From Anaerolineae bacterium (GTDB lineage Bacteria; Chloroflexota; Anaerolineae; B4-G1), in the NCBI GenBank assembly GCA_030612585.1, contig JAUWNP010000005.1:1-58104 (forward strand): DNA of 58,104 nucleotides, given 5' to 3'. Of the stretch, positions 1 through 8,328 are shown one piece after another. The position numbers and the translations under genes are program-made. Position 1 is the first letter of the stretch; every line of letters begins with the position of its first letter. The notes below the pieces were generated by a model that was given only the letters and a program-made list of their open reading frames with translations, did not search any database and was not told where the DNA came from.

Positions 1-243
1 GCCAATGCCACGTCGCTCAGGCGGCGCGTCCGTGATATCCTCGCCGTCCAGCATGATCTGCCCTTTGCGCGGTTGATGCAAACCCGCGATGGTCTCCAGA
101 AGCACCGTCTTGCCCGCGCCGGTCGGGCCGAGGATGACAAAATACTGACCAGCGGCAACATCAAGGTTGATCTGGCACAAATGAAACTCATCGAGATCCA
201 CCCACAGATCTCTAACCTGCACACTCCACTCTCTATTCTCCAT
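1..243 (-). CDS. Molybdate/tungstate ABC transporter ATP-binding protein, truncated by window edge
   Basis: Only about the first 80 residues are present; the gene runs off base 1. The translation contains a Walker A motif (GPTGAGKT) followed by LLETIAGLHQPRKGQI and LDGEDITDAPPERRGIG, the usual order in ModC/WtpC/PotA-type ATPases. It energises import through the permease encoded just upstream, whose stop codon lies 18 bp before this start, so the two are one operon. The start is uncertain: an ATG at 243 lies inside a low-complexity CTCTATTCTCCATT repeat, and a GTG at 222 lies just after it. The molybdate/tungstate assignment rests on the permease and on the Moco-type riboswitch ahead of it. 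Confidence 0.8.
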   Translation of the reverse strand, partial: MENREWSVQVRDLWVDLDEFHLCQINLDVAAGQYFVILGPTGAGKTVLLETIAGLHQPRKGQIMLDGEDITDAPPERRGIG

Positions 244-262
244 TCTCCATTCTCTATTCTCT
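185..262. repeat. Low-complexity junction repeat (CTCTATTCTCCATT type)
   Basis: Degenerate 7-14 bp units (ctctattctccattctccatt) fill the junction between the permease stop and the ATPase start and supply the first codons of the ATPase if the ATG at 243 is used. It is one of several unrelated short-unit repeats found at gene junctions across this window. Confidence 0.7.
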
Positions 263-1046
263 AATCCCTATTCCGCCTGGCCGTCAACCGCAACCCCACA
301 AACGTCGCCAGACAGATCAGAATCATTAGCGTCGCCACCGGCCGGGAATAGTTCAGCCCAAAGGACTCGAATCGCTCGTAGAGCAGAACCGGCGCGACCA
401 TCGGGTGATAGGCCAGGATGACGACGGCCCCGAACTCGCTCAGCCCCCGCGCCCACATCAGGATCATCCCGGAGAGGATACTGCGCCAGGCCAGCGGGAA
501 GGAGACGCGCCAAAAGGCCCGCCACGGCGACGCGCCCAGCGTGCGGGCGACCCGCTCCAGGCGCGGGTCAACCGCCTCGAACCCCTCCCGCGCCGCGTTG
601 ACCAGGAACGAGAGGCTAACGAATAACATTGCGGCAATGATACCCGGCACAGCCGAGACGAACTTGACGCCAAAGAGACCAAAAGCCTGGCCCAGAAACG
701 TGCGTCTTCCGAGAACCATCAACAGCGCGATGCCCGCCGCCGAGTGGGGCACGACGATGGGCACGTCAATGATGCCCTCGACCAGCCATTTGCCGGGAAA
801 ATCCACCCGCGCCAGCAGGTAGGCCAGCGGCACGCCGCAGACGAAGGCGATGACTGTCGCCACCAGGGAGGCGGTAAAGGTCAAAAATATCGAGTTGCGC
901 ACCTCCTCGTCCAGGAGCGTCTGCCAGAGGAGGGCCGGGCTGGAGGCCGTGATCGTCCGCAGCAGCGGCCAGGCGATGAACAGGATCAGCAGCGAGCCGA
1001 GAACGACGAACGAGGCGCGCATTTTGTCGGCAAATAGGGCTTTCAT
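261..1046 (-). CDS. Molybdate/tungstate ABC transporter permease (WtpB/ModB type)
   Basis: Inner-membrane channel subunit of about 261 residues with five or six hydrophobic segments. The binding-protein-dependent permease signature sits around EGFEAVDPRLERVARTLGAS (EAA loop that docks the ATPase). The segment PIVVPHSAAGIALL is typical of ModB/WtpB/CysT-type permeases. The reading frame stays open back to 1181, but that extension covers a terminator hairpin and a Moco-type aptamer, so the start is placed at ATG 1046 (ATG 1052 also possible), just after the terminator. It is followed directly by the ATPase gene. No binding protein is adjacent; two candidate partners lie at 9.3-12.8 kb, the first under the same riboswitch class. 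Confidence 0.88.
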   Translation of the reverse strand: MKALFADKMRASFVVLGSLLILFIAWPLLRTITASSPALLWQTLLDEEVRNSIFLTFTASLVATVIAFVCGVPLAYLLARVDFPGKWLVEGIIDVPIVVPHSAAGIALLMVLGRRTFLGQAFGLFGVKFVSAVPGIIAAMLFVSLSFLVNAAREGFEAVDPRLERVARTLGASPWRAFWRVSFPLAWRSILSGMILMWARGLSEFGAVVILAYHPMVAPVLLYERFESFGLNYSRPVATLMILICLATFVGLRLTARRNRD

Positions 1047-1067
1047 ATTCATTCCGTGTTGCGCTAA

Positions 1068-1103
1068 ACAAAAACCGGCGTCCACCTGGGAAGGGGACGC
1101 CGG
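1068..1103 (-). terminator. Intrinsic terminator downstream of Moco aptamer
   Basis: On the minus strand a perfect 9-bp stem (CCGGCGTCC at 1083-1075 paired with 1103-1095) is followed by five T. It lies between the aptamer at 1126-1221 and the permease start, as expected of the expression platform of a transcription-terminating riboswitch. A similar hairpin follows the aptamer at 13087-13181. Confidence 0.82.
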
Positions 1104-1125
1104 CGTGTTGGCTGCCTGTCGTCCA

Positions 1126-1221
1126 ATCTCCTTTCCAAGTATGGGAGGCGTGACCGTTTCCAGCCACACCCTGCCGCCCACCTCCCGTAGGCTCAGCCCT
1201 TAGGGGGAATGGGTCGGAGAA
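1126..1221 (-). promoter_or_regulatory. Moco (molybdenum/tungsten cofactor) riboswitch aptamer
   Basis: The minus strand reads TTCTCCGACC, then GAGCCTACGGGAGGTGGG, then GGCTGGAAACGG, then GCCTCCCATACTTGGAAAGG and AGA. Outer TTCTCC/GGAGA ends pair, CGGGAGG pairs with CCTCCC, and a GAAA-type loop is present, matching my recollection of the Moco RNA motif. Two near-identical copies precede the tungstate-binding protein at 12.8-13.2 kb. Placement upstream of a molybdate/tungstate permease supports the call: ligand-bound aptamer would favour the terminator and lower uptake. Confidence 0.8.
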
Positions 1222-1444
1222 GGGACACCTTAACTACTGGGGGCTATTCTACACTATTTTGGCTCAGGGGGCAAGGTTCACTGCCGGACAGGACACCTGG
1301 GTCAGCGTTTCGCCGGGCGGCGCGGCGTTGCCGCGAGAGATGATCTGCTGCCGGTAGAGCCACGTCCATCTCCCATCTTTCCCGTAAAGATCACGCGCTC
1401 ACGGCAGGTGACGTTGCGCAGATAAGTGATTGCAGAGCCTGCTC

Positions 1445-2113
1445 TCAATACTTGGAGACGTTCATCTCCTCCATTCGACCGGTGACCATGTACACCACCC
1501 GCTCGCAGATATTGGTCACCCGGTCGGCAATGCGCTCCAGGTTGTGAGCCACCCACAGGAGACTGGTGGCCCGGTTGATGGTCGTGGGGTCGGCAATCAT
1601 ATAGGTCAGTAGTTCCCGGTAGACCTGGTCGTAGAGACCGTCCACCTCGTCGTCCTCGTCGCAGATGCGCCTGGCCGCCTCCGCATCCCGGTTGACGAAG
1701 GCCTCCAGGCTGCAGCGCAGCATACTCACTCCCTTTTCGGCCATGCGCGGGACGTCAATCAGGGGCTTGAGGAGCGGCTCGTTGCCCATCACCAGAGTGA
1801 TGCGGGCGATGCCCTCGGCGTGGTCGGCCATCCTCTCCAGGTCAACGATGATGTGTAGCACGGCGACGATGGTGCGCAGGTCGCCAGCCATCGGCTGCTG
1901 GGTAGCCACCAATTGGATGCACTCCTCCTCGATCTCGAAGCGCTTGCGGTTGATCTTGAGGTCGTCGGCGATGATCTGCCTGGCCGCCTCCTGATCTTTC
2001 CTCTTCAACACCTCGATGGAGCGTATGATCGCTTTCTCCGTCATACTGCCCAGGATGAGCATCTCATCCCGTAACCTGATCAGTTCACTGTCAAAAGTCT
2101 CTCGTGGTTTCAT
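1445..2113 (-). CDS. phoU: Phosphate transport system regulator PhoU
   Basis: A 222-residue all-helical protein with the two PhoU repeats: the first around ETFDSELIRLRDEMLILGSM, the second around PRMAEKGVSMLRCSLEAFVN. Metal-binding E/D-rich signatures DLERMADHAEGIA and HNLERIADRVTNICER are both intact. PhoU links PstSCAB transport status to the PhoR kinase. It is the last gene of the minus-strand pho/pst block, downstream of pstB by about 160 bp. The ATG at 2113 is preferred over 2137 because GGAG lies 8 bp ahead of it. Confidence 0.95.
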   Translation of the reverse strand: MKPRETFDSELIRLRDEMLILGSMTEKAIIRSIEVLKRKDQEAARQIIADDLKINRKRFEIEEECIQLVATQQPMAGDLRTIVAVLHIIVDLERMADHAEGIARITLVMGNEPLLKPLIDVPRMAEKGVSMLRCSLEAFVNRDAEAARRICDEDDEVDGLYDQVYRELLTYMIADPTTINRATSLLWVAHNLERIADRVTNICERVVYMVTGRMEEMNVSKY

Positions 2114-2137
2114 CGTCTGTACTCCTTTGAAAGCCAT

Positions 2138-2275
2138 TCAGTTCTCCACTCCTGGGCGGGTAGACCCCGCCCCTACCACACTGTAGGGACACGGTTTTCG
2201 TGCCCAGGCAGTGCTCCTTGGAGGCCTGTCATCCCTCGCCTAGAAAATGGCTGACCAATCTACCAATCTACCAAC
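2138..2275. other. pstB-phoU spacer with small hairpin and repeats
   Basis: No gene. It contains a GGGCGGG-TAGA-CCCCGCCC hairpin near 2155-2173 and a copy of the accaatctaccaa repeat next to the pstB stop, the same family found in rnpB and at 47.4 kb. Confidence 0.6.
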
Positions 2276-3052
2276 CTATCCAAACCGCCCTGTGATGTAG
2301 TCTTCAGTCCGCCTGTCCCTGGGGTTGGTAAAGATGTTTGTGGTCACATCGTACTCGATGAGTTCCCCAGCGCGGTGATCGTCCATCAGTAGAAAAGCGG
2401 TGCGGTCGGAAACGCGGGCCGCCTGCTGCATATTGTGAGTGACAATGACAATGGTGTACTTTTCCTTCAACACCCGCATCAGTTCCTCGATGCGCAGGGT
2501 GGCGATGGGGTCCAGCGCCGAGCAAGGCTCATCCATCAAGATCACCTCCGGCTCCACGGCCAGGGCGCGGGCGATGCACAGCCGCTGCTGCTGCCCGCCG
2601 GAGAGAGCCAGCGCGGATTTGTGCAAATCATCCTTGACCTCGTTCCAGAGAGCGGCCGCCCGGAGACTCCTTTCCACGATCTCGGCTAACTGGGCCTTGT
2701 TCTTGACGCCGTGAGCACGGGGGCCGTAGACTACGTTGTCGAAAATCGTCTTGGGGAACGGGTTGGGTTTCTGGAACACCATCCCCACCTGCCGTCGCAG
2801 TTCCACCACGTCTGTCCCATTGAAAATATCCTGCCCATCCAGAAGCACCTGCCCCTCGACTCGCACGCCGGGGATCAGGTCGTTCATGCGGTTGAAACTC
2901 CGCAGGAGCGTACTCTTGCCGCAGCCAGAGGGGCCGATAATGGCCGTGATCTGGTTGGCATAGACCTCAATGCTGATGCCCTGCAAGGCTTGAAAATCGC
3001 CATAGCAGAGACTGTAATTTCGTGCTTCCAGTTTCTTTTCCACTCGCTCCAC
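2276..3052 (-). CDS. pstB: Phosphate ABC transporter ATP-binding protein
   Basis: A 258-residue ATPase with Walker [11 protein letters not shown]-loop [12 protein letters not shown] signature LSGGQQQRL, Walker [14 protein letters not shown] and the switch histidine in [21 protein letters not shown] is characteristic of PstB. The open frame extends to 3205, but the GTG at 3052 has GGGAGG directly upstream and gives the normal family length, so I use it. It powers the PstC/PstA channel. A 177-bp gap with a strong inverted repeat separates it from pstA. Confidence 0.95.
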   Translation of the reverse strand: MERVEKKLEARNYSLCYGDFQALQGISIEVYANQITAIIGPSGCGKSTLLRSFNRMNDLIPGVRVEGQVLLDGQDIFNGTDVVELRRQVGMVFQKPNPFPKTIFDNVVYGPRAHGVKNKAQLAEIVERSLRAAALWNEVKDDLHKSALALSGGQQQRLCIARALAVEPEVILMDEPCSALDPIATLRIEELMRVLKEKYTIVIVTHNMQQAARVSDRTAFLLMDDHRAGELIEYDVTTNIFTNPRDRRTEDYITGRFG

Positions 3053-3124
3053 ATTTCCCTCCCAATGACTCGACTTGGCACCTGTGCTTCCGTCTCCCCG
3101 CCGTCTTGATTGGTCTACTCTGCT

Positions 3125-3198
3125 CCCAGGGAATCGCCAGATCCCCGTCTGGAGCATAGGTTTTCGCCTCTCTGGGGCCGGGATCTGACGATCCCTGG
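3125..3198. repeat. Inverted repeat in pstA-pstB spacer
   Basis: Arms of about 21 bp (3125-3147 and 3178-3198, CCAGGGAATCGCCAGATCCC against its near-complement) could form a long hairpin in the pst mRNA. No T-run follows on either strand, so a role in mRNA stability or differential expression is more likely than termination (inference). Confidence 0.65.
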
Positions 3199-3229
3199 CG
3201 AGCAAACAAATAAATACGATTGCCCTGCG

Positions 3230-4156
3230 CTACTCCCTCACCGTCAGACGGCGCGAGAGGTAGTTGATGACAGCGTTGATCAGGATGATGCTCAGGATCA
3301 GGACGGCTCCCGTGCCCATCGCCTTGTCGAAGGCCCGCGTGTCCATCGCCAGGTAATACACGTGCAGAGCCATCGTCCGCCCCCCGGAAAGAAGTGATGT
3401 TGGCATGCGGTAACTCCCACCCAGAGTGACGTAGAAGACTGCCGTCTCGCTCACCACCCGGCCGACGCTGAGAACGATGCCGGTGATGATCCCCGGCAGG
3501 GCAGCGGGCAGGACGATGCCCCAGACTGTCTGCCATTGAGTCGTTCCCAGGGCCAGGCTCCCTTCGCGGTAAGAGCGGGGCACGGCGCGCAGGGCCTCCT
3601 CGGAAGCGCGGATGATGACGGGTAGGATGAGGCAGGCCCCGGCCAGCCCCGCCGAGAGGAGGGAGAAGCCAAAGCACATCGTTGTCACAAAGAGGGCGTA
3701 GCCGAAAAGCCCAAAGATGATGGAGGGGACTCCGGCCAGTGTCTCCACTCCAAAGCGGGCCAGGCCCACCAGACGGGGGATTAGGCCACCTCTCCCTTGC
3801 ATCGCCCCGGCGTACTCCACCAGGTATACCGCCGCGCCCACCCCCAGCGGCGTGGCGATGGCGATGGTCAACAGGGCCAGATAAAAGGTGGTGACGATGG
3901 TGGTGGAGATACCCCCCTCGCCGGAGAGTCCGCCCCGGGGCGGCGTCAGCAGGAAGTCGAGGTTGATCACCAGCACTCCCTGGGCAGCGACGTAGCCCAC
4001 CACCGCCAGGAGCGCGACTATGGCTACCAGTCCGGTCAGCCAGAGAAAGGCGAAGGCCGCCTTTTGAGTCAGGTGCCGGCTGGCGAGATTTGACCTCGAC
4101 GGTAACGCGACTTTTCGCCCGACGCGCCGGCCGGTGATCTCCACACATTTGCTCAT
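3230..4156 (-). CDS. pstA: Phosphate ABC transporter permease PstA
   Basis: A 308-residue membrane protein with hydrophobic segments around residues 35-60, 100-125, 150-180, 180-200 and 275-300. It has the permease EAA loop EEALRAVPRSYREGSLALG and the family motif AGVPSIIFGLFGYALF. It forms the channel with PstC. Its start overlaps the pstC stop by 4 bp (ATGA), indicating translational coupling. Confidence 0.95.
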   Translation of the reverse strand: MSKCVEITGRRVGRKVALPSRSNLASRHLTQKAAFAFLWLTGLVAIVALLAVVGYVAAQGVLVINLDFLLTPPRGGLSGEGGISTTIVTTFYLALLTIAIATPLGVGAAVYLVEYAGAMQGRGGLIPRLVGLARFGVETLAGVPSIIFGLFGYALFVTTMCFGFSLLSAGLAGACLILPVIIRASEEALRAVPRSYREGSLALGTTQWQTVWGIVLPAALPGIITGIVLSVGRVVSETAVFYVTLGGSYRMPTSLLSGGRTMALHVYYLAMDTRAFDKAMGTGAVLILSIILINAVINYLSRRLTVRE

Positions 4157-5040
4157 TCCGCCCGCCCCCGTGTCACGAGGTGGGCCGCAGTGTTGACGAT
4201 CATGATCAGCACGAAGAGCACTACCCCGGTGGCGAAGAGGGCGCTCTCGTGCAGGCCCGTGGCGTAGTTGATCTCCACGGCGATGTTACCGGTGAGGGTG
4301 CGAGCCTGGCTGAGGAAAAGGGTCAGCGGGTTGTTATCCAGAGGCCTGGGGACGATGACCGAGTTGCCGATGACCATGATCATGGCCATCGTCTCGCCCA
4401 GGGCGCGCCCCACCCCCAGGATGATGGCGGCGACGATGCCGGAGCGAGCGGCGGGCAGAGTCACGCCCACGATGGTCTGCCACTGCGTGGTGCCCAGCGC
4501 CAGCGACCCTTCTTTGTACTCGCGGGGCACGGCGCGGATGGCGTCCTCGGCGATGTTGGTGATGGTGGGCAGGATCATCACCGCCAGGACGATGGAGGCG
4601 GACAGAAGCCCGAAGCCGGTGTTGCCAGGGACGGGGATGTGCCGCACCAGCGGTACCAGCACCACCAGGCCGAAGAGGCCGTAGACCACCGATGGGATGC
4701 CGGCCAGAAGTTCCACCGCCGGGCGGACGATGGCCCGCACGCTATCTGGAGCTACCTCAGCCAGGAAGACGGCGCAGCCCAGAGCCAGGGGCACACCCAA
4801 AATCATCGCTCCGACGGTGGCGAGAACCGAACCGGCGATCATTGCCAGGAGACCGAAACCCTCACGTCCTGGCCGCCAGACCCGGCCCGTCAGCAGGCTG
4901 CCCAGGCCGATCTCCCGGAAGGCTGGCCACCCCTCGCGCAGGGTGAAGAGGCCGATGAGGAAGACGATGAAGATAGAGACCAGACCGCTGAGGAGCAGGA
5001 GGTATTTGACGCTGCGATCAACGACATACCGGATTGGCAT
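4153..5040 (-). CDS. pstC: Phosphate ABC transporter permease PstC
   Basis: A 295-residue membrane protein with the first hydrophobic helix at residues 13-32, the motif AGIPSVVYGLFGLVVLVPLV and the EAA loop EDAIRAVPREYKEGSLALG. It pairs with PstA as the transmembrane channel for phosphate. The EAA loops of PstA and PstC are near-identical (PREYKEGSLALGTTQWQT against PRSYREGSLALGTTQWQT), as expected for partners that contact the same PstB dimer. It sits 226 bp downstream of pstS and overlaps pstA. Confidence 0.95.
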   Translation of the reverse strand: MPIRYVVDRSVKYLLLLSGLVSIFIVFLIGLFTLREGWPAFREIGLGSLLTGRVWRPGREGFGLLAMIAGSVLATVGAMILGVPLALGCAVFLAEVAPDSVRAIVRPAVELLAGIPSVVYGLFGLVVLVPLVRHIPVPGNTGFGLLSASIVLAVMILPTITNIAEDAIRAVPREYKEGSLALGTTQWQTIVGVTLPAARSGIVAAIILGVGRALGETMAMIMVIGNSVIVPRPLDNNPLTLFLSQARTLTGNIAVEINYATGLHESALFATGVVLFVLIMIVNTAAHLVTRGRAE

Positions 5041-5266
5041 TGCTTGACTCCTTGATTATTCAACGCATTCTCCCTGTCCCACTTAAACTTTCTCTACACA
5101 ACCCACGGGGAGGGCAGCCTCTACCCTGGAGCGGCTGCCGGCAACGAGCAAGTCGAAGAGGGATGAGCGGTCGTTCCACGGCTAGACACTCCTCGCAATT
5201 CAAATCTATTCATCACGTGCGAAGAGGGGGGCGCACCCGAGAGACGCCCCCCTCTGCAGTGCCATT
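5041..5266. other. pstS-pstC spacer with GGGCAGCC...GGCTGCC hairpin
   Basis: No gene. It contains a hairpin-forming segment near 5112-5137 (GGGCAGCCTCT, CTGGAGCGGCTGCC) that recurs near 25814-25840, so it is a dispersed element. Between a binding-protein gene and its permease such a hairpin could stabilise the pstS message (inference). Confidence 0.5.
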
Positions 5267-6169
5267 TTATTTCACTGCGATGTACCCTTCTTCAACCACG
5301 ATGGCCTGTCCCTCGTCGCTGAGGATAAAGTCCAGCCAGGCTTCGACCACGCCAGCAGGCTCCCCTTTGGTCAGCAGGTTGAGCGGCCGCACGATGGGGT
5401 AGACGCCGCTGGCCGCGTTGGCCTCGGTAGGCTCCACCCCGTCAATGGCCAGCGTCTTTACACTCTCATCCAGGTAGCCGAAGGAGAGGAAGCCGATGGA
5501 GTCGGGCGTGGTGGAGACCGTCGTGCGCACCGCGCCGTTGGAGGGCTGCAGGATGGCCGTGTCCACGATGGGCGGGCCTTCCTTGCCCATCACCATCTCC
5601 CCGAAGGCGGCCCGGGTGCCGGAGCCTTCCTCGCGAGAGACGACCACGATGGGCTTGTCCGGCCCGCCGACCTCGTTCCAGTTGGTGATCTTCCCGGCAA
5701 AGATGTCCCTCACCTGCTCCTTCGTCAGTCCATCCACCGGCACGTCCGGGTGGGCGACGATGGCGATGCCGTCACGGGCGATGGTGTGTACCACCAGGTC
5801 GGGGAACTCTTGCATCTCCGAGTCCTTGACCTCGCGGGAGGCCGCGCCCACGTCTACCGTTCCTTCCCCGGCCGACTTGACGCCGACGCTGGAGCCGCCG
5901 CCCTGGACAGTGATCCCAACGTCGGGGTGTTGGGCGCTGAACGTTTCGGCCAGTTTCTCCGCCAGCGGTTGCACCGTCGTTGAACCGGCTTCTGTGATCT
6001 CGCCCGAGAGCCCGGTCCCGGCCGGCGTAGGTGCTGGGTTCGGCGCAGACGTAGTCGGCGCTTCCGTGGGGGCCGCCGTCGGGGTTGACTGGCAGCCCAC
6101 GACCGTCGCCAGCATTGTCAGAACCAATAACCCTATCAGAACCAGACTGTTCTTTCTTCCGATGTTCAT
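5267..6169 (-). CDS. pstS: Phosphate-binding lipoprotein PstS
   Basis: A 300-residue solute-binding protein. It has a signal peptide with lipobox VVGC near residue 26 and a Thr/Pro/Ala-rich linker, then the PstS core: EAGSTTVQPLAEKLAETF, QGGGSSVGVKSAGEGTVDVGAASR and VSREEGSGTRAAF. The phosphate-contacting Ser/Thr/Arg/Asp positions of the family are present in these motifs. ATG 6169 is chosen over 6214 because AAAAGGAG lies ahead of it. It captures periplasmic-side phosphate for PstCA. Confidence 0.95.
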   Translation of the reverse strand: MNIGRKNSLVLIGLLVLTMLATVVGCQSTPTAAPTEAPTTSAPNPAPTPAGTGLSGEITEAGSTTVQPLAEKLAETFSAQHPDVGITVQGGGSSVGVKSAGEGTVDVGAASREVKDSEMQEFPDLVVHTIARDGIAIVAHPDVPVDGLTKEQVRDIFAGKITNWNEVGGPDKPIVVVSREEGSGTRAAFGEMVMGKEGPPIVDTAILQPSNGAVRTTVSTTPDSIGFLSFGYLDESVKTLAIDGVEPTEANAASGVYPIVRPLNLLTKGEPAGVVEAWLDFILSDEGQAIVVEEGYIAVK

Positions 6170-6200
6170 TTTCTTCTCCTTTTTTGTAATGTTTTCATCT

Positions 6201-6491
6201 TCACAGACGGTCAATGGTCAGCCTATTGTCCGCCAGGAACTGCTGTATCTCGGGGCAATCGAGCACACTGACCAGAGCGACCCTATTTCCGTTCCAGAGA
6301 ACGAAATGATAGGTATTCTCCTTCTTCGAGCGCAAGCGAGACCGCGGGCGATAGCGCACGTAGACGGGTGGTTCGATTTGCCAACCCTGATCCAACGTTG
6401 TCATCAGGTGAGTGTAGGAAGAAAACACCGGACCAACTTCCCTTGGCACATGCTTCTGCCCCGAAATAAGCATCTCTCCGCTCTCATCCAT
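6201..6491 (-). CDS. Small protein of unknown function at head of pst operon
   Basis: About 96 residues, no membrane segment and no family I recognise; basic patch YVRYRPRSRLRSKK in the middle. It lies between phoR and pstS on the same strand, immediately downstream of the Pho-box-like array and the extended -10 at 6500-6508. A transcript from that promoter would begin within a few bases of ATG 6491, so the gene would be nearly leaderless; ATG 6473 is the alternative. If real it is the first gene of the phosphate-induced transcript. No strong ribosome site supports any start, so a regulatory leader is also possible. Confidence 0.5.
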   Translation of the reverse strand: MDESGEMLISGQKHVPREVGPVFSSYTHLMTTLDQGWQIEPPVYVRYRPRSRLRSKKENTYHFVLWNGNRVALVSVLDCPEIQQFLADNRLTIDRL

Positions 6492-6499
6492 CGAGACAA

Positions 6500-6508
6500 A
6501 TTGTATCA
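6500..6508 (-). promoter_or_regulatory. Extended -10 promoter of the pst operon
   Basis: TGATACAAT on the minus strand: an extended -10 (TG, 1 bp, TACAAT at 6505-6500). No good -35 is present; the Pho-box-like repeats occupy that position, as at activator-dependent PhoB promoters. The start point would fall near 6493. Confidence 0.6.
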
Positions 6509-6509
6509 C

Positions 6510-6575
6510 AGTTGTTTTAAGGGCACTTTGAGGGAAGTTTAATGGAGGGTTAGAGGTTTGTTAACGGGGTGTTAA
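6510..6575 (-). promoter_or_regulatory. Pho-box-like array: six 11-bp direct repeats
   Basis: Reading the minus strand from 6575, six consecutive 11-mers are TTAACACCCCG, TTAACAAACCT, CTAACCCTCCA, TTAAACTTCCC, TCAAAGTGCCC and TTAAAACAACT. The TTAAC/TTAAA core recurs with an exact 11-bp period, the spacing of PhoB/PhoP direct repeats. The array begins in the 3' end of phoR and stops just ahead of the -10, consistent with PhoB-dependent activation of the pst genes. Confidence 0.75.
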
Positions 6576-8324
6576 GGCCGGGAGGGCTATGTAGAAGGTT
6601 GATCCTTTCCCCTCTACGCTTGTGGCCCAGACGCGCCCACCGTGGGCCAGGACGATGTGTTTGGCGATGGCCAGGCCCAGTCCGGTGCCGCCGCCGCTGC
6701 GGGCCCGGTCGGCCTTGTAGAAGCGTTCAAAGATGCGGGGCAGATCGTCGGGCGGGATGCCTACGCCGGTATCACGCACCGAGATGACCACCTCGTCTCC
6801 GACCGGCTCGGCCGAGAGGGTCACCCGGCCCCCCGAAGGCGTGAACTTGATACCATTGTGCGCCAGGTTGGTGACCACCTGCTGCACCCGCTCCACGTCG
6901 GCCAGAAGCGGAGGTAAATTGGGTGGCAGGTCAACGGTGAGCCGCAAGCCAGCCCGTTCAGCCTGGGTGCGCAGCCGCTCCACCGGCGAGAGCACTATGT
7001 CGGCTACGGGAGTGGGTTTCAGGCGCAGCGGCACCTGCCCCGACTCGATGCGGGAAAGTTCCAACAATTCTTGCACCATTTGCGTCATGGCGTCCACCTC
7101 GGTTTCCATGTGCTCCAGGAAACGGTGGGCCGCCGGGGGGTCATCCAACGCTCCGTCGCGCAGGGTGTCCACCAGCGCCTTTAACGAGGCCAAGGGGGTG
7201 CGCAATTCGTGGGAGATGTTGCTGATAAAGTCCCGCCGCACCGTCTCCAGCCGCCGTATCTGGGTCAGGTTCTGGAGCAGTACCAGGCAGCCATCTTGGG
7301 GTGTACCGCGCAGGGGGGTGGCGACCACCCGCAGGAAAGGGCCGTGCCCTACCATCTCCACCGCCTCGCTCTGCTCTTCGCCGCTCGCCCGGCAGTTCCG
7401 CCAGACTTGGACCGCCTGGTGGTCGCGGGCCACGGCGACGAAACTCTTGCCTATGACTGTGTCCTGGGAAAAACCCAGCATCTGGGCAGCGGCGGGATTC
7501 ACCAGCCGCACCCGCCCTTTCCCGTCGGTGATGACGACACCGTCCGCCATGTGGGTCAGCACGGCGGTCAGCGCGTTCCGCTGGTCAGCCAGGGCCTCCA
7601 TCTGCGTTTTAATCTCGGTTGCCATGCGATTGAAGGCATCGGTCAGCCGGCCCACTTCGTCCTGGGAGGAGAGATGGATGCGCCCGTCCAGGTCACCACG
7701 CGCCAAACGTTCGGCCAGGCGGGTCAGATCCCGCAGTGGGCGGGCCAGTTGCCCGGCGATGAGCAGGGCTAATAGTCCGGCCAGCAGGGCCGTGAGCAGA
7801 GAGGCGACCGCGATGGTGCAGCGGAGACGGGCCACACTGGTCTCAATCCGAGTCAGAGGCAGGGCAACGCGGACGATCCCCATCACCTGCCCGCCAGCCT
7901 CCACCGGGACAGAGGCGTACATCATCTCGTAGCCGATCGTCCGGCTGTGGCGGGTGCTGACCCCCACACCATCGGCCAGGGCTTGTTGCACTTCCGGCCG
8001 GCCCAGGTGGTTCTCCATCGCCGCCGGGTGCTCGTGGGAATCGCCCAGCACCACGCCATCGGCGCGGATGACCGTCACGCGGGCTTCCAGTAACTCGCCC
8101 CAGCGTTTGACCAGGGGGTCAATGGTTTCGACCGTTCCTCCCCCAACCAGTATGGGCGCGATGGCCTCTCCCGCCAACCGGGCCTCGCCCGTCAACTGGG
8201 TGCACAGGTCGGCCAGATAGGTCTGGCGCACAAAGCCGGAGAAGTAGACTGTCAGCGCCGCCGTCGCCAACAGGATGAGAACGACGTAGGGGACGGCGAT
8301 GCGCCAGCGGATGGTGCGGAACAT
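6561..8324 (-). CDS. phoR: Phosphate regulon sensor histidine kinase PhoR
   Basis: A 587-residue membrane kinase. It has a first transmembrane helix at about residues 8-30, an extracytoplasmic sensor of about 130 residues, a second helix near 165-190 and HAMP (LARPLRDLTRLAERLARGDL). A PAS domain follows (HMADGVVITDGKGRVRLVN), then HisKA with the phospho-accepting His near residue 372 (ISHELRTPLAS) and the HATPase_c boxes RDTGVGIP and GGGTGLGLAI. The start is ATG 8324, after phoB stop by 4 bp; the frame to 8399 overlaps phoB and is not used. It phosphorylates PhoB at low phosphate. Confidence 0.93.
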   Translation of the reverse strand: MFRTIRWRIAVPYVVLILLATAALTVYFSGFVRQTYLADLCTQLTGEARLAGEAIAPILVGGGTVETIDPLVKRWGELLEARVTVIRADGVVLGDSHEHPAAMENHLGRPEVQQALADGVGVSTRHSRTIGYEMMYASVPVEAGGQVMGIVRVALPLTRIETSVARLRCTIAVASLLTALLAGLLALLIAGQLARPLRDLTRLAERLARGDLDGRIHLSSQDEVGRLTDAFNRMATEIKTQMEALADQRNALTAVLTHMADGVVITDGKGRVRLVNPAAAQMLGFSQDTVIGKSFVAVARDHQAVQVWRNCRASGEEQSEAVEMVGHGPFLRVVATPLRGTPQDGCLVLLQNLTQIRRLETVRRDFISNISHELRTPLASLKALVDTLRDGALDDPPAAHRFLEHMETEVDAMTQMVQELLELSRIESGQVPLRLKPTPVADIVLSPVERLRTQAERAGLRLTVDLPPNLPPLLADVERVQQVVTNLAHNGIKFTPSGGRVTLSAEPVGDEVVISVRDTGVGIPPDDLPRIFERFYKADRARSGGGTGLGLAIAKHIVLAHGGRVWATSVEGKGSTFYIALPALTPR

Positions 8325-8328
8325 GACT

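Noticed and set aside
1302..1556. Small minus-strand open frame after phoU
   Set aside because: It overlaps the phoU end, has no ribosome site and a low-information Arg/Ser/Gly-rich product.
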